Shown in pieces: positions 44,232 through 56,844 of a DNA stretch of 64,000 nucleotides. Position 1 is the first letter of the stretch; each line of letters begins with the position of its first letter. Under the pieces are notes generated by a model. It did no database searches, was not told the DNA's origin, and saw only the letters and a list, made by a program, of their open reading frames with translations. This DNA is from Bartonella callosciuri (lineage in GTDB: Bacteria > Pseudomonadota > Alphaproteobacteria > Rhizobiales > Rhizobiaceae): assembly GCF_014203215.1 (NCBI RefSeq), contig NZ_JACHIM010000001.1, forward strand, positions 248,001 to 312,000, written 5' to 3'. The position numbers and the translations under genes are program-made.

Positions 44232-45636
44232 TTCTATCAAGTACCGCCAAATAATGAGGCAACGCACAAGCCCACTGTGTGATATTGCCCGCACCAAGAA
44301 AAACAATATAATCCCCTGACTTAGCAAATGTAGAGACAATTGAAACCACATCTTCTAGACAATGAATCAGACGTACATCACGATGGCCAGCCATTTGAAT
44401 ATGTTCTACCAATTCTTTAGCACCAAAACCAGCAATGGGCTCTTCACCAGCTGCATAAACTGGTGCAATCAACACTGTATCTGCATCATTAAAACAAGTA
44501 GAAAAATCATCAAATAAATTATACAAACGTGAGTAACGATGTGGTTGTGCAATCGCAATCACGCGCCCTTTTGAACTTTCACGCGCTGCACATAAAACAG
44601 CTTTTATTTCAACAGGATGATGCCCATAATCATCGAATATTTCAATGCCATGCCAACTTCCTGTTTGCGTAAAACGCCGTTTTACTCCACCAAATGCTGC
44701 TAAGCCCTTTTTTATCGATTCACCTGAAATGCCAAGTTCATGAGCAACAGCAATTGCCGCGGTCGCATTAGAAATATTGTGCTGACCAGACATTGGTAAA
44801 AGTAAATTTTTTAACTCAGTCGTTTTCCCTGTCTTTCGGGAACGAATAAGAACATCAAAATGCGTTTTCTGACCATCCATCGAAAGATTAAGAAAACGCA
44901 CATCTGCTTGGGGATTGGCACCATAAGTGATCACCCAACGATCATCAACACGACTCGCTAACGACTGAACCTCTGGATGATCAAGGCACAAAACAGTAAA
45001 ACCATAAAAAGGAACATTTTCGACAAATTGCCGAAAAGCCTGACGCAGAGCAGTAAAACCTCCGTAATGATCCAAATGCTCAGCATCAATATTGGTAACA
45101 ACGGCAATATCAGCAGGCAGCTTTAAAAATGTACCATCACTTTCATCAGCTTCAACCACCATCCAATCACCTTCGCCCATACGTGCATTTGTACCATAAG
45201 CATTAATAATACCGCCATTAATCACCACCGGGTCAAAATGACCAGCATCAAGAAGTGCTGCTATCATTGATGTGGTTGTTGTTTTACCATGCGTACCACC
45301 CACCGCAATTGCACGACGAAACCGCATAAGCTCCGCCAGCATTTCTGCACGTTTCACAAGCGGCAAATGCCTTTCTTTTGCAGCAATATACTCTGGATTT
45401 GTTTTTTTAATAGCAGTAGAAAAAACAACAACCTCTGCGTTCCCTAAATTTTCAGCATGATGACCTATATGAACGTTAATTCCTTTTCCCCGTAAACGTT
45501 CAATATTTGCACTTTCAACTTGATCTGATCCTTGAACTTTATAACCCAAGTTATGAAAAACTTCCGCAATTCCACTCATGCCAATCCCACCGATTCCAAC
45601 AAAATGGATAACACCTATATTAAGCGGCATTTTCAT
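44209..45636 (-). CDS. murC: UDP-N-acetylmuramate--L-alanine ligase
   Basis: First amino acid addition to UDP-MurNAc. 475 residues: Rossmann motif [17 protein letters not shown] loop [10 protein letters not shown] at 113-122, [26 protein letters not shown] and [14 protein letters not shown]. The ATG at 45636 has AGGAG eight bases upstream; a TTG at 45639 and an ATG at 45630 are alternatives. The start overlaps the murG end by 17 bases. Confidence 0.96.
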   Translation of the reverse strand: MKMPLNIGVIHFVGIGGIGMSGIAEVFHNLGYKVQGSDQVESANIERLRGKGINVHIGHHAENLGNAEVVVFSTAIKKTNPEYIAAKERHLPLVKRAEMLAELMRFRRAIAVGGTHGKTTTTSMIAALLDAGHFDPVVINGGIINAYGTNARMGEGDWMVVEADESDGTFLKLPADIAVVTNIDAEHLDHYGGFTALRQAFRQFVENVPFYGFTVLCLDHPEVQSLASRVDDRWVITYGANPQADVRFLNLSMDGQKTHFDVLIRSRKTGKTTELKNLLLPMSGQHNISNATAAIAVAHELGISGESIKKGLAAFGGVKRRFTQTGSWHGIEIFDDYGHHPVEIKAVLCAARESSKGRVIAIAQPHRYSRLYNLFDDFSTCFNDADTVLIAPVYAAGEEPIAGFGAKELVEHIQMAGHRDVRLIHCLEDVVSIVSTFAKSGDYIVFLGAGNITQWACALPHYLAVLDRNDKFSAH

Positions 45637-46756
45637 CAAAAAACTCCTCTTTTATATCTGACAATGATCGCCCCGCAATCAATGCTTCAGCCATATCAGC
45701 AAGGTGACTGGTTGCATGAGGTTGGCCAACCTTTTTTGCAGCAAGCGCTTGTTTTTCCAATAAATGTGGTGCACAACAAGCTTCTGTTAAAAGAGAAACA
45801 AGTTTTTGTGGGTTCAAATCTTTTTCTGATACAATTTGAGCACCTCCCACAGCAGAAAGAAGTGTCGCATTTTCTGCCTGATCGTGATCGAGAGCATAAG
45901 GATAGGGGATGAGCAAAGCAGGCCGACCAATCACAGCTATTTCACAAACGGATGAGGCACCAGCGCGTGATAAAATAAAATGAGACCGCGCCATACGTTC
46001 AGCCATATCATCAAAAAAAGAGGCAACTTCTGCTTGTACACCCATCTTGTGATAGGTTTTGATCAACTCTCCAGCTTCACCCCGAACTTGCTGAACAATT
46101 CGTAGACGTTTACGTACCTTATTATCCAGCAAGGCAACTGCTGCGGGAACAATTCGTGAAAAAAAAGAAGCCCCTTGGCTACCACCAAAAACCAACAAAT
46201 GAAATGGCTCTTCATCTGCAGAAGGATGATAAGGAGTTTCTGCCGCTTTGAGAACAGCTTCACGCACAGGATTTCCAGTCAAAAATGTTTTATGAGCATA
46301 AGTATTATTTTGCGACAACAAACCACCTGCGATTGCATCCACAAAAGCTGCCAAAGCCCGATTGGCACGCCCCATAACGGCATTTTGCTCATGGATAAAT
46401 GTTACACGCCGCGTTAAGACAGCGACAAAAAGAGGAGGAAAGGTAGGATACCCGCCAAATCCACCAACAAGAACAGGACGCAATTTATAAAAAAGCGCTA
46501 ACGATTGCCCCATGCCCTTTAACAAAGACCAAAATGTTTTTACAAATGCGAAAGGGTGGCGTCGTGTAAATGTTGCTGATGCAATGATATGTGTGTGCTC
46601 TTCATCAAAGCAGCGTACATAACATTGAGCCCTCTTATCCGTTGCCAAATGGACATCATATCCACGTTTTCTTAATTCAATAGCAAGTGCTTCGGCAGGA
46701 AAAAGATGTCCGCCTGTACCACCTGCCACCAAAACAATAACTTTTTTATGAGTCAT
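45620..46756 (-). CDS. murG: Lipid II synthase MurG
   Basis: Membrane-associated glycosyltransferase adding GlcNAc to lipid I. 378 residues with [18 protein letters not shown] at 8-25, [26 protein letters not shown] and the donor-binding [20 protein letters not shown] followed by [16 protein letters not shown]. Overlaps ftsW by 11 bases upstream and murC downstream. Confidence 0.96.
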   Translation of the reverse strand: MTHKKVIVLVAGGTGGHLFPAEALAIELRKRGYDVHLATDKRAQCYVRCFDEEHTHIIASATFTRRHPFAFVKTFWSLLKGMGQSLALFYKLRPVLVGGFGGYPTFPPLFVAVLTRRVTFIHEQNAVMGRANRALAAFVDAIAGGLLSQNNTYAHKTFLTGNPVREAVLKAAETPYHPSADEEPFHLLVFGGSQGASFFSRIVPAAVALLDNKVRKRLRIVQQVRGEAGELIKTYHKMGVQAEVASFFDDMAERMARSHFILSRAGASSVCEIAVIGRPALLIPYPYALDHDQAENATLLSAVGGAQIVSEKDLNPQKLVSLLTEACCAPHLLEKQALAAKKVGQPHATSHLADMAEALIAGRSLSDIKEEFFDENAA

Positions 46757-47903
46757 AAGTCGTATCCAAGACAGAGGGAGAAGAAAAAGCTGAAAGGCGC
46801 GCTTCTGGCCAGCGACGGGTCAAACTCAGTAAAATCCCCATTGAAAGTGCAATCGCCATCATAGATGAACCACCATAAGAAATAAACGGCAATGTCATAC
46901 CCTTTGGAGGAATCAAATGAAGATTAACGGCCATATTAATCGCTGATTGAAAGCCAATCATCATCGCTATACCACTAATACCAAGACGTATAAATGAATC
47001 ACGCGTATTCAATGCTATAGACAATGAGCGCATAACGATAAAACCAAAAAGCATCATAATTAAAAGACAAAGGGTGATACCATATTCTTCAGCAGCAACA
47101 GAAAACACAAAATCTGTGTGGCTATCAGGAATGATACGTTTTACTGTTCCCTCTCCCGGACCTTTCCCAAACCAACCACCATTCAAAATAGCTTCACGCC
47201 CTACATCTACTTGAAAAGTATCGCCTTCACCTGTCAAAAAACCATTAATACGTTCACGTACATGATGAAGAAAAAAATAGGCAAAGACAATTCCTACAAC
47301 GCCTAAAATGATAAAGAGAAAAATAACAGTAAGAGGTACACCAGCAATAAAAAACAGACCGCCCCATGTTGCACTTATTAAAAGTGTTTGACCAATATCA
47401 GGCTGGAGAACGAGAAGCACACAACAAAAAGCATAAAGCACAGTAGCAAGTATATAGCCAGGAATACCCCTACGCTGTATCTGTTCCGAAAAAAGCCAAG
47501 CAGACATTACTACAAAAGCTGGCTTCATAAACTCTGAAGCTTGAACAGAAAGACCAAATAGAGGGATCCACCGCCGCGCTCCCTTTAATTCTAGACCAAA
47601 AAATAAGGTTGCAACCATAAGAACGAGGGTTACAAGTAACAAAAGAGCACATAAACGGCGAATATTACGAAGTGAGAAAAAAGAAATAGTAACCATCGTA
47701 AAAAACGCCGGAATACTAAAAATGATATGCCACCGAACAAAATAAAAACTATCAGAAATTCCGATCTTTTTTGCAATAGTAGGGCTCGCAGCAAAAGATA
47801 ACATAATGCCAATCCCCATTAAGATCAAACAAGCAGCAAAGATAGAGCGATCAATTGTCCACCACCAATTAGCAACTGGATCTCTATCTGCACGTGTAAC
47901 CAT
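46746..47903 (-). CDS. ftsW: SEDS-family division glycosyltransferase FtsW
   Basis: Polytopic septal peptidoglycan polymerase working with FtsI. About 385 residues, ten predicted helices, with ELKGARRWIPLFGLSVQASE and KPAFVV in the first half and the SEDS motif NGGWFGKGPGEGTVKRIIPD plus HTDFVFSVAAEEYG, then PPKGMTLPFISYGGSS. Starts at 47903 (AAGG eight bases upstream); ATG 47906 and GTG 47912 are alternatives. A 129-base gap separates it from murD. Confidence 0.95.
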   Translation of the reverse strand: MVTRADRDPVANWWWTIDRSIFAACLILMGIGIMLSFAASPTIAKKIGISDSFYFVRWHIIFSIPAFFTMVTISFFSLRNIRRLCALLLLVTLVLMVATLFFGLELKGARRWIPLFGLSVQASEFMKPAFVVMSAWLFSEQIQRRGIPGYILATVLYAFCCVLLVLQPDIGQTLLISATWGGLFFIAGVPLTVIFLFIILGVVGIVFAYFFLHHVRERINGFLTGEGDTFQVDVGREAILNGGWFGKGPGEGTVKRIIPDSHTDFVFSVAAEEYGITLCLLIMMLFGFIVMRSLSIALNTRDSFIRLGISGIAMMIGFQSAINMAVNLHLIPPKGMTLPFISYGGSSMMAIALSMGILLSLTRRWPEARLSAFSSPSVLDTTYDS

Positions 47904-48032
47904 CATATCCACCTTATTTTTTCATAATTCTACTCAAAGTGATATGGTCCCCTGCTTTTTAGCAAAGACTTCAAAAATTGAATTACACAAAAAAAGATTC
48001 CGGAGTCTTAACAGAACAGCATTTTAAAAAAT

Positions 48033-49433
48033 TTATGCTTCTTTTAACTGCATAACAAAAGAAATAAATGCTTCTCCACGCATTTCGTAATTCTTAAATT
48101 GATCATAACTTGCACAAGCCGGTGAAAAGAGAACAACAACCTCTTTCGCCTTGCAACACATTGCATCAGCAGCAGCTTCATGCACCGCATTTTCTAAAGT
48201 TAAACTCATTGAAAAAGGAAAAGAAGATCCAATAATATCAGCAAATTCTTCCGCAGCAGTCCCAATCAAGTAAGCTTTATGAATTTTATGAAAAAATCCT
48301 CTAAGAGCCTCAATCCCACCTTCTTTCGCCTGCCCTCCAACAATCCAAAAAATATCATGAAAAGCAGAAAGTGCAGGAGCTGACGCATCTGCATTAGTAG
48401 CTTTGCTATCATTGATAAACAAAACTGATCCCATTTTACGCACCTGCTGCATACGATGCGCTAATCCTTTATAACTTGCTAAATGCTTTTCTATATGCGG
48501 ATCAGTAATTTTTAAAACTTGCAATGTTGCTAAAGCCATAAGAGCATTTTGCGCATTATGACTACCGCGCAATCCGGTCATAGACGCGAGATCTGCAAGC
48601 ATATGGCGCCGCCCGTAGCAAACAGAAAAGAGCTTAGTCCCATCAGCATAAAAACCATTTTCAACAAAATTTTCCTTGGAAATTGCCTCAACGCGACAAC
48701 CTTCATCAACTAATTGTTGATACAAAGCCTGACAGGCAGCATCATCGACTGAAATGAAAGCATGAGAAGCTGCAGCAACTAAATGTTTTTTGGCTTGCAC
48801 ATAATGAGCAAAACTGCCATGACGATCAATATGATCAGATGTCAAGTTCAATAAGACTCCAATTGTTGGCTGTAGAGAGGGTGTGAGATCAATTTGAAAC
48901 GATGAACATTCAATCACATAAATACGGTTTTTAACAAATGGCTTAAGCGTCAATATTGCAGTTCCAATATTTCCTCCCATCTGCACATCATAGCCCATTT
49001 GTTCCAACAAATGAGCAATCAAAGCAGTCGTTGTCGACTTCCCATTTGTCCCCGTAATAGCAATGAACGGAACATCTTGATCACAAAAACCATGATGCTG
49101 TAAAAAATGATTACGTGCACGAATAAATAATTCAATATCACCAATAATTTCTATATCTTTTTGACGTGCTTTATCAACAACCCAATGCGGCTTAGGATAA
49201 ATCAACGGAACGCCAGGCGCTAAAATCAATGCAACAAATTCAGACCAATTCTCATAACGAAGATCCCTCGTTGCAATATTCTCCCTTTCAGCTGCTTGCA
49301 CACCTGAAATATTATCATCCCACGCAACCACTTCTGCACCGCCACGCATCAATGCTTGTGCCGCTGCTAATCCTGATCGCCCTAATCCAAACAGTGCAAC
49401 TTTTTGGCCTTTATAGCATGCAACAGAAATCAA
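48033..49433 (-). CDS. murD: UDP-N-acetylmuramoyl-L-alanine--D-glutamate ligase
   Basis: Adds D-Glu to UDP-MurNAc-L-Ala. 466 residues with [18 protein letters not shown] at 11-28, ATP loop [38 protein letters not shown] and [17 protein letters not shown]. No ATG is available at the conserved N-terminus: the start is TTG at 49433, with GGTGAG just upstream in the mraY stop region. Four bases separate it from mraY. Confidence 0.94.
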   Translation of the reverse strand: MISVACYKGQKVALFGLGRSGLAAAQALMRGGAEVVAWDDNISGVQAAERENIATRDLRYENWSEFVALILAPGVPLIYPKPHWVVDKARQKDIEIIGDIELFIRARNHFLQHHGFCDQDVPFIAITGTNGKSTTTALIAHLLEQMGYDVQMGGNIGTAILTLKPFVKNRIYVIECSSFQIDLTPSLQPTIGVLLNLTSDHIDRHGSFAHYVQAKKHLVAAASHAFISVDDAACQALYQQLVDEGCRVEAISKENFVENGFYADGTKLFSVCYGRRHMLADLASMTGLRGSHNAQNALMALATLQVLKITDPHIEKHLASYKGLAHRMQQVRKMGSVLFINDSKATNADASAPALSAFHDIFWIVGGQAKEGGIEALRGFFHKIHKAYLIGTAAEEFADIIGSSFPFSMSLTLENAVHEAAADAMCCKAKEVVVLFSPACASYDQFKNYEMRGEAFISFVMQLKEA

Positions 49434-49437
49434 AATC

Positions 49438-50508
49438 TCACCGCAATTTAAGTGTTGAAAGACCGATCAAAGCAAGAACAATCGAAATTATCCAAAAACG
49501 TATCACGACTTGGCTCTCAGTCCATCCTTTTTTTTCAAAATGATGGTGTATCGGTGCCATAAGGAACACACGCTTTTTTGTTAATTTGAAATAACCAACC
49601 TGAATAACAACCGAAAACCCTTCGAGAACAAAAAGCCCACCAATAAGAGCCAAAACAATTTCATGCTTGGTTGCTACCGCAACAATACCTAAGAGTCCTC
49701 CAAGTGCTAACGAACCAGTATCCCCCATAAAAATAGCCGCCGGTGGTGCATTAAACCATAAAAAACCAAGTCCCGCACCAACAACGGCTCCCAGTAAAAC
49801 AGCTAGTTCACCCGTCCCCGATACATAATGGATTTGTAAATAATCAGCAAAGTTCATATTACCAGAAAGGTAAGCAATCAGAGCAAAAGACAAAGCTGCG
49901 ACCATCACAGGAACGATAGCAAGCCCATCAAGACCATCAGTTAAATTAACCGCATTGCCCGTTGCGACAATAACAAAAGCAGAAAAAGGAACAAAAAACC
50001 AGCTCAAATTGATCAAATATTCTTTCACAAAGGGTAGAGCTAATCCAGGAGAGCCCACTTGTAAGATGATAAAAGCAGCAATTGCCGCAACAAAAAACTC
50101 CAAACTTAACCGTGCTTTACCAGAAAATCCTTTGTGCGTTTGCTTTGTGACCTTAAGATAATCATCATAAAAACCAATTGCCCCAAAAAAAAGCATAACA
50201 AAGAGCGATACCCAAAAATAAATATTCGATAAATTACACCATAAAAGCGCTGATATCACAGTGCCCGTTAAAATCATCAATCCGCCCATAGTAGGCGTTC
50301 CTGCCTTTTTAAAATGTGTCTGAGGACCATCAGCGCGAATTGGCTGTCCTTTTCCCTGCCGCAATTTAAGAGAGGCAATAATACTAGGGCCAAACAAAAA
50401 CACAATAAGCCCCGATATGAGCATAGCTGCTATAGTGCGAAAAGTAATATAACGAAAAACATTCACTCCTGGAAGCCAGTCACTAAGCGAAGACAAAAAC
50501 AGCATCAT
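49438..50508 (-). CDS. mraY: Phospho-MurNAc-pentapeptide transferase
   Basis: Polytopic enzyme that makes lipid I from UDP-MurNAc-pentapeptide and undecaprenyl phosphate. 356 residues, ten helices; motifs [34 protein letters not shown] (catalytic Asp pair), [27 protein letters not shown] and [14 protein letters not shown] (the HHH magnesium/substrate motif). Lies between murF and murD with small gaps. Confidence 0.97.
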   Translation of the reverse strand: MMLFLSSLSDWLPGVNVFRYITFRTIAAMLISGLIVFLFGPSIIASLKLRQGKGQPIRADGPQTHFKKAGTPTMGGLMILTGTVISALLWCNLSNIYFWVSLFVMLFFGAIGFYDDYLKVTKQTHKGFSGKARLSLEFFVAAIAAFIILQVGSPGLALPFVKEYLINLSWFFVPFSAFVIVATGNAVNLTDGLDGLAIVPVMVAALSFALIAYLSGNMNFADYLQIHYVSGTGELAVLLGAVVGAGLGFLWFNAPPAAIFMGDTGSLALGGLLGIVAVATKHEIVLALIGGLFVLEGFSVVIQVGYFKLTKKRVFLMAPIHHHFEKKGWTESQVVIRFWIISIVLALIGLSTLKLR

Positions 50509-50530
50509 AGTATAAAAAACCTATTTAAAA

Positions 50531-51952
50531 TTATAGAGAAACCATCTTATAACGATCAAGCAATGCGGTCACAATATCTGATGAATAAAGACTACGCGAT
50601 GATTTAATCATAAGCAGATCTCCATTAGAAATTTCTGTAAAAATAAGTGGTAAAATTTTTTCAATATTTTCAGCATAATGAACCTTAACGTAAGCAGACA
50701 GATCAATGGCTAAAAACTTCATTGCCTCACCAAATAAAAAAACTGGATTAGCACCAGAAAGACAGATGGGCTTGACTAAATCACGATGGAGCTTTTCACT
50801 ATAAGCTCCTAACTCCAGCATATCACCTAAAATAGCAATTCGCCTACCATTCTTCCCTACTGGCCCTGTAGCAAGCAGATCAAGAGCAGCACGCATAGAC
50901 GCAGGATTAGCATTATAACTTTCATCAATTAAATGAAATTCGCCTCCACTTGGCAAAAACAACCGATAACGAACACCACGCCCCTTTTGAAGAGAAAAAT
51001 GGCTCAAAGAAAGCAAAACACTCTCCAAATCAACGCCAAGGGCATCACAAGCAGCAAGAACACCTAAACTATTTTGTACAATATGTCGCCCGGGAGCACC
51101 AATTTTAATCTCCTTATCTTGCCCCAAAATACGTAACCTCATAGAGGAACAATCTGTTAAAAGACGTATTTCCTTCGCTTGATAATCAGAATTTTCAGTC
51201 TCACCAAAACTTAAGATCTTTTTCACACCACATTGCTTTGCTTTTTGGACTAAATAAGAAAAAAAATCATTATCTGCATTTAAAACGGCAGTACCTTCCT
51301 TATCTAGTCCTTCAAAAATTTCAGCTTTTGCATCTGCAATTTCTTCAAGACTTTTGAAGAATCCCATATGTGCCGCAGAAACATGCGTAATGAGTACAAC
51401 ATGCGGACGAACCAATTTGACTAGAGGGCGAATTTCATCCTTATGATTCATCCCAATTTCAAAGACACCATAATCACTCTGTGCAGGCATTCGCGCCAAA
51501 GTGAGCGGCACACCCCAGTGATTATTTAAAGAAGCAGAATTAGCATGAACCTTCCCAACAGTTGCAAGCACTTGTTTTAGAGCTTCTTTTGTTGTTGTCT
51601 TTCCAACAGAACCCGTTACCGCTATAATTTGAGCCTTTGAGCGCTTACGTGCAGCTTGTGCAAGTTTTTCTAAAGCTTGCAAAACATCAGGAACAACAAT
51701 CAGTGGAGCAGATATTTTTTTCATTTCCGCCAAACTATTTTCTGCAACAATAAGGACGCCTGCACCTCGTGCATAAGCTTGTGCAGCAAAATCATGACCA
51801 TCAAGATGATGCCCTTTAATACAAAAAAAAATATCACCCTCTATAAGAGTACGACTATCAATAGAAATCCCAGAAAAAGTTTCCGGTATACACCCGAGTG
51901 CAAAGCCATCAACTGCGGCAATAAGTGCTTGTTTATCCCATAAAGCCGTCAT
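50531..51952 (-). CDS. murF: UDP-MurNAc-tripeptide--D-alanyl-D-alanine ligase
   Basis: Attaches D-Ala-D-Ala to the UDP-MurNAc-tripeptide. 473 residues with [23 protein letters not shown] loop [37 protein letters not shown] and [20 protein letters not shown]. Its ATG overlaps the murE stop (ATGA). Product chemistry links to ddlB downstream, which supplies the dipeptide. Confidence 0.96.
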   Translation of the reverse strand: MTALWDKQALIAAVDGFALGCIPETFSGISIDSRTLIEGDIFFCIKGHHLDGHDFAAQAYARGAGVLIVAENSLAEMKKISAPLIVVPDVLQALEKLAQAARKRSKAQIIAVTGSVGKTTTKEALKQVLATVGKVHANSASLNNHWGVPLTLARMPAQSDYGVFEIGMNHKDEIRPLVKLVRPHVVLITHVSAAHMGFFKSLEEIADAKAEIFEGLDKEGTAVLNADNDFFSYLVQKAKQCGVKKILSFGETENSDYQAKEIRLLTDCSSMRLRILGQDKEIKIGAPGRHIVQNSLGVLAACDALGVDLESVLLSLSHFSLQKGRGVRYRLFLPSGGEFHLIDESYNANPASMRAALDLLATGPVGKNGRRIAILGDMLELGAYSEKLHRDLVKPICLSGANPVFLFGEAMKFLAIDLSAYVKVHYAENIEKILPLIFTEISNGDLLMIKSSRSLYSSDIVTALLDRYKMVSL

Positions 51953-53400
51953 CTATTACGTTCCTGCAAAGCATCAATCGCTTTCAAACGATCTGAAAAA
52001 GGATATGTTTTTTGCCCTATAATTTGACCATTCTCGTGACCTTTTCCAGCAATGATTAATGTATCCCCTGCTTTTAAAAGCCCAACGGCATAAGTAATAG
52101 CTTCACCACGGTCCGCTATTTCTATGGCTCTTGGCGCTGCTTGTAAAATATCCTTGCGAATTTTTTCTGGTATTTCCGTACGCGGATTATCATCCGTTAC
52201 AATAACAAGATCAGCCTTACTTTCCGCGATTTTTCCCATCAAAGGTCTTTTCCCCCGATCACGATCCCCTCCGCAACCAAAAACAAGAATTAAACGTCCT
52301 TGGGTAAAGGGGCGAACAGAAAGCAATACCTGCTCTAAAGCTTCTGGTTTATGCGCATAGTCTATATAAACAGGAGCATTATTTTCTGTCTTTCCAACCA
52401 ACTCTAAACGACCTGGTGCTCCCTGCAAAGTTTCAAGTGAACGAAAAACTTTCTCAGGAGAAATACCTGTTACAATTGCTAATCCCGCCGCCATAAGCGC
52501 ATTGCTCACCTGAAAATCTCCAGCTAAAGGCAAATCAAATGTATAAATATTGTTGTCCACACGACATTCAACACACTGTTTTGAACGTTGATGTTCAACA
52601 CGATTAATGGTGATAAATTGCCCCTTACGCCCAATTGTCAAGACACGACGTCGTGCTTGTGCAACAATATCAATAACCTTTTGCGAATAAACATCATCTG
52701 CAAAAATAAGGGCAGGAGCATCTCGAGGCAAAAGCGTATCAAGGAGTCTCATTTTAGCACGCAAATAATCCTCTACGCCCGTGTGATAATCCATATGATC
52801 ACGCCCTAAATTGGTAAAGGCAGCAGCTGTTAAACGTACACCGTCAAGCCGGCTTTGATCAAGGCCATGCGAAGATGCTTCAAGGGCTAAATGTGTGACA
52901 CCTTCATTGGCAATTTCAAAAAGAAGACGCTGTAAAATTACCGGATCCGGTGTTGTAAGAGAACAAGAATCATTCTGATTAGGAGAAACAACGCCTACCG
53001 TTCCTATACTGGCAGCACACAATCCTACATGAGTCCAAATCTGCCGAATAAAAGAAACAACCGATGTTTTGCCACTTGTCCCTGTCACAGCAACGACAGT
53101 TTCGGGTTGAGAACCATAGAAACGTGCAGCTGCAACCGCTAAACTATGACGAACATCACGAACACGTAAAACGGGAATAGATAAATTCTCAAGAACAGCA
53201 TTACAATCTGTAACGATTACACATGCACCATGCTTTAGTGCATCATTGATATAGTATCTACCATCACCTTGATTTCCTTGAACAGCTACAAAAACATAGC
53301 CCGGCAAAACTTGCCGAGAATCTGCACTTATTCCTGTTATTTCCATTGAAGAAAGATTTTCATCTTCAACACACTCTGGAAAAACTGTTCCCAACAACAT
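51949..53400 (-). CDS. murE: UDP-MurNAc-L-Ala-D-Glu--meso-diaminopimelate ligase
   Basis: Third amino acid addition. 483 residues with [23 protein letters not shown] loop [36 protein letters not shown], the [10 protein letters not shown] block, and [10 protein letters not shown]: the DNPR tetrad marks specificity for meso-diaminopimelate rather than lysine. Begins 24 bases after ftsI. Confidence 0.96.
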   Translation of the reverse strand: MLLGTVFPECVEDENLSSMEITGISADSRQVLPGYVFVAVQGNQGDGRYYINDALKHGACVIVTDCNAVLENLSIPVLRVRDVRHSLAVAAARFYGSQPETVVAVTGTSGKTSVVSFIRQIWTHVGLCAASIGTVGVVSPNQNDSCSLTTPDPVILQRLLFEIANEGVTHLALEASSHGLDQSRLDGVRLTAAAFTNLGRDHMDYHTGVEDYLRAKMRLLDTLLPRDAPALIFADDVYSQKVIDIVAQARRRVLTIGRKGQFITINRVEHQRSKQCVECRVDNNIYTFDLPLAGDFQVSNALMAAGLAIVTGISPEKVFRSLETLQGAPGRLELVGKTENNAPVYIDYAHKPEALEQVLLSVRPFTQGRLILVFGCGGDRDRGKRPLMGKIAESKADLVIVTDDNPRTEIPEKIRKDILQAAPRAIEIADRGEAITYAVGLLKAGDTLIIAGKGHENGQIIGQKTYPFSDRLKAIDALQERNR

Positions 53401-53424
53401 GATAACACACCTTTATAATTAATT

Positions 53425-55167
53425 TTACCGTTGTTTAACGAAATTCGAACTGTTCTTTGTGCTCAAAAGAGGCGCGTACTCTTTTTCAAAGTCTGGTTTT
53501 ATTCCCAAAAAACTTGCTGAACGACGAATAATATTAGCAAGCACCGGACCTGCATTCATTGCTGCTGTTGCTGAACGTTGTCCATCTTCAGGTTGAGGTT
53601 CATCCACAATTGTTAAAACAACATAAGAAGGATTCTCAATAGGAAAAGCAGCAAGAAAGCTATTAAAATTTTTTATTTTAGAATATTTTCCATTTTCCAC
53701 TTTTTCGGCTGTTCCTGTCTTACCACCAACACGATAACCTTCGACTTTTGCATTACGCCCAGAGCCAATATCGCTGTTTAACTTATAAAGATAACGCATA
53801 TTTTCACTTGTCTTGTCTTGTAAGACTTTTTTTGCATATCTTAAAGCTTGTTCTTTTGTCCGTTTTAAAAACGTGGGTTCAATCAACCAACCACCATTCA
53901 TTAAAGCAGCAGCACCGACTGCTGTTTGCAAAGGTGTTGTTGCCATACCATGTCCAAAAGAAATTGTCATAGAATGTATATTCTTCCAGGGGTGTGGCAC
54001 AACAGGATGCGCAACTTCAGGCAATTCTGTTGTCATTCGATCAAGTAAACCAAGTCGTTTCAAAAAATCACGATGTCCTTCAATCCCCACGGCCAATGCT
54101 TCCTTAGCAGAACCAATGTTGGAAGAATAAATAAAAACCTCCCAAAGTGCTAAAGGACGATTTCTTCCGTGAAAATCATGAATAAAATAATTATGGCTTG
54201 CTTGAACAGGCTTTGAAGCATCAATGACACTATTTAAATGAAAAAGGTCTGAATCAAGTGCCATTGCAGTTGTAAAACTTTTAATAATAGACCCCATTTC
54301 AAAAGTTCCAGCGGTCATCCGATTGAAGCGATCACTTTTTAGAGCTTCAACAGGATTTCTAGGATCAAAATCGGGTATAGATGCCAAAGCCAAAACTTCA
54401 CCCGTGTGAATATTTAAAATAACAGCCCCTGCAGCAACCGCCTTATAACGCTTCATTGCCTTCGTAAGTTCATCATGAACAATTGTTTGAATACGCACAT
54501 CAATCGAAAGCTGAACTGGCTTTAATGATTCTTCAGTTGCAAGACCAGCAGCACGTAGAGCACTCAAACCGATATCATCAATATATTTTTCCATACCTGC
54601 TATGCCCTGATTATCAACATTAACCATACCGAGAATATGCGAAACCACAGAGCCACTCGGATAAAAACGGCGAATTTCAGTACGAAAACCAATCCCTGGA
54701 ATACCAAGAGCCATAATTTGTGCCTTCTGCATTGGCGTTAACCCACGCTGAATCCAAGAAAAACTAGACTTTCTTTTGAGACGGTTATAAGTTTCCTGCC
54801 AATTGAGATCAGGCAAAACAGTTGAGAGCAATTCAATAGTTTCATCCACATCAATGATACGTCGTGGTTCAGAAAAAAGTGAATAAGTTTTAATATCCGT
54901 TGCCAATAAACGACCATTACGATCAAGAATATCAGGTCGCGCAGTCAATTGAAGAACTCCCGGCCCTTTTGCCTCTTCAATCTGTCCACCTTCAAGCCCA
55001 TAAGAAATAAGACAAGCTCCTATAACACCATATACAATAAGAAAACAGAGCAACGAAAAAAGGAGCCGTGGACGACCAGAGTACGAACGACGAATAGGAG
55101 AGTTATGAACATCCAATGTTTTTTTTAAGCGCTTTTTCTTTTGCGAAAATAAAAAGTATAATTTCAT
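53425..55167 (-). CDS. ftsI: Penicillin-binding protein 3 (FtsI), septal transpeptidase
   Basis: Class B PBP crosslinking septal peptidoglycan with FtsW. 580 residues: short basic tail, one membrane helix (about 34-57), PBP dimerisation domain (RPDILDRNGRLLATDIKTYS), and a transpeptidase with Ser293-x-x-Lys296 (GSIIKSF), Ser348-Ser-Asn350 and Lys483-Thr-Gly485 (GGKTGTAEK). The SIIK loop differs from the more usual STFK but keeps the catalytic pair. Overlaps ftsL by one base. Confidence 0.95.
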   Translation of the reverse strand: MKLYFLFSQKKKRLKKTLDVHNSPIRRSYSGRPRLLFSLLCFLIVYGVIGACLISYGLEGGQIEEAKGPGVLQLTARPDILDRNGRLLATDIKTYSLFSEPRRIIDVDETIELLSTVLPDLNWQETYNRLKRKSSFSWIQRGLTPMQKAQIMALGIPGIGFRTEIRRFYPSGSVVSHILGMVNVDNQGIAGMEKYIDDIGLSALRAAGLATEESLKPVQLSIDVRIQTIVHDELTKAMKRYKAVAAGAVILNIHTGEVLALASIPDFDPRNPVEALKSDRFNRMTAGTFEMGSIIKSFTTAMALDSDLFHLNSVIDASKPVQASHNYFIHDFHGRNRPLALWEVFIYSSNIGSAKEALAVGIEGHRDFLKRLGLLDRMTTELPEVAHPVVPHPWKNIHSMTISFGHGMATTPLQTAVGAAALMNGGWLIEPTFLKRTKEQALRYAKKVLQDKTSENMRYLYKLNSDIGSGRNAKVEGYRVGGKTGTAEKVENGKYSKIKNFNSFLAAFPIENPSYVVLTIVDEPQPEDGQRSATAAMNAGPVLANIIRRSASFLGIKPDFEKEYAPLLSTKNSSNFVKQR

Positions 55168-55571
55168 TACCGCATACCTTTTCGAACAGCGCCATTCCCC
55201 TGGAAAGTACGATTATTTGCCAAAATATCCTTACCCTCCTCCAAGATATTTTGTTTAATCACCTCTTCAATATCATCATGTACAGTTACCGGGATATCCT
55301 CAAACTCTACAATTTGGCGAGGCTGTATGATCTCTAAACCAAGCTCTTTTTGATAACGTTTCGCAAGCTTTTGCATGCGTGAAGGCTCTATCATTACAGC
55401 CCATTCAGCGTGAAGTAAACTTACCGTATTTTTTGCTGCAGCAATTTCATGTTCAAGATGGCGAACTTCACTCATCTGTTTTTGAACATCGTATTTTACC
55501 TTATAAGTAAGACCTGCCATACAAATCATAATCATCACTAAAATCATATCAAATGTACGAAAAACTGTCAT
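55167..55571 (-). CDS. ftsL: Cell division protein FtsL
   Basis: Short bitopic divisome scaffold, 134 residues: N-terminal membrane helix (about 8-24, [16 protein letters not shown]) followed by a coiled coil ([20 protein letters not shown]). Sequence conservation is low in this family; the identification rests on topology, the [17 protein letters not shown] motif and position between rsmH and ftsI. Overlaps rsmH by four bases. Confidence 0.88.
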   Translation of the reverse strand: MTVFRTFDMILVMIMICMAGLTYKVKYDVQKQMSEVRHLEHEIAAAKNTVSLLHAEWAVMIEPSRMQKLAKRYQKELGLEIIQPRQIVEFEDIPVTVHDDIEEVIKQNILEEGKDILANNRTFQGNGAVRKGMR

Positions 55572-56608
55572 TTCCTGCCGCCTTCAAAACTGGCAATCTC
55601 TGCTAAACCAAATAATTTTATATCGGAATCCTGACTCTCTGCATTGGTGCGTATACCAATACGTAATCTAGCAGAACGTGAACGAGGATTTTTCTCGATT
55701 TCTTCTTGATTTGCGGTCCTTACACCTTTAAACAAAGGAGAAAATGTCGCTGGAGCCGTCTCTATTTCAGGAAGATAGCGTGATCTTATATGCTGTCCTG
55801 AACGCGTAGAAAAAAATCTTTTAACCATACGATCTTCAAGAGAATGAAAACTCACAACACCCAAACGACCTCCTGGTTTCAAAACGCGTTCAGCAGCAAA
55901 TAAGCCACGGGCAAGTTCACCAATTTCATCGTTCACATAAATGCGAAGTGCTTGAAATACACGTGTTGCAGGATGAATACGATCTCCGCTTTTACGCCCC
56001 ACTAACGCCTCAATGGCATGGGCAAGATCACCTGTACGCAAAAAAGGCTGAACGCAGCGGCGTTTTTCAATCATTCGTGCAATTCGACCCGCACAGCGTT
56101 CTTCTCCTAATATTTTAAAGATTCTGGCCAACTCATTCACCTTTAAACGATTTACAACATCACTAGCAGTAAAACCGGTCTGAGCCATTCGCATATCTAA
56201 TGGACCATCTTTTTGAAAAGAAAATCCCCTCTCAGCTTCATCAAGCTGTATGGAAGAGACACCAATATCCAAAATAACGGCATCTACCTTTTCTTCAACT
56301 ACGTGATCCAACTTTGAAAATTCCATTTGCACCAAACGAAGTCGTGGAAAAAACTCATCAACAAGCGATTGTCCATCGCGAATAGCATGAGGATCACGAT
56401 CAAGGGCAATAACCTCTGCTCCTGCATTCAACAGAGCACGTGTATAACCACCAGCACCGAAAGTGCCATCAACCACTCTTGCCCCAACCAATGGTGCCAA
56501 TCCAGCCAAAACTGGCTGCAACAACACTGGAATATGGCGTTCAGCTCTTTTACCCTGCTTTGTCAAAATAATCCGTCTTGATTTATGCTTTTTCAAACCA
56601 ATAACCAT
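55568..56608 (-). CDS. rsmH: 16S rRNA m4C1402 methyltransferase
   Basis: SAM-dependent N4-methylation of C1402 in 16S rRNA (formerly MraW). 346 residues with [37 protein letters not shown] (SAM site), [20 protein letters not shown] and [20 protein letters not shown]. First gene of the dcw cluster here; the usual upstream regulator gene mraZ is not present. Confidence 0.95.
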   Translation of the reverse strand: MVIGLKKHKSRRIILTKQGKRAERHIPVLLQPVLAGLAPLVGARVVDGTFGAGGYTRALLNAGAEVIALDRDPHAIRDGQSLVDEFFPRLRLVQMEFSKLDHVVEEKVDAVILDIGVSSIQLDEAERGFSFQKDGPLDMRMAQTGFTASDVVNRLKVNELARIFKILGEERCAGRIARMIEKRRCVQPFLRTGDLAHAIEALVGRKSGDRIHPATRVFQALRIYVNDEIGELARGLFAAERVLKPGGRLGVVSFHSLEDRMVKRFFSTRSGQHIRSRYLPEIETAPATFSPLFKGVRTANQEEIEKNPRSRSARLRIGIRTNAESQDSDIKLFGLAEIASFEGGRK

Positions 56609-56844
56609 TAATATTAATGGAAACTGATGTCAGAATAACAAAAACTTTAACTCTCACATCTCACAATGAAAGAAAACAAAGCTAAAGTTAATCCAATACA
56701 CATTCTAACTTAACTCATTATATTTAAAGAAATGTTATAATTTTTAAAAACACTCTTTGTTTAAGCATATGCTTTAAAAACACAGACCATAAAAAGCCCG
56801 TTTACAACATCAATGACGGTAAAATAGAATTCGATCATGAAATA
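56609..56844. other. Region upstream of dcw cluster
   Basis: About 235 AT-rich bases between rnpB and rsmH. It should contain the dcw promoter; no mraZ-like reading frame or MraZ-box repeats were recognised. Confidence 0.4.
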
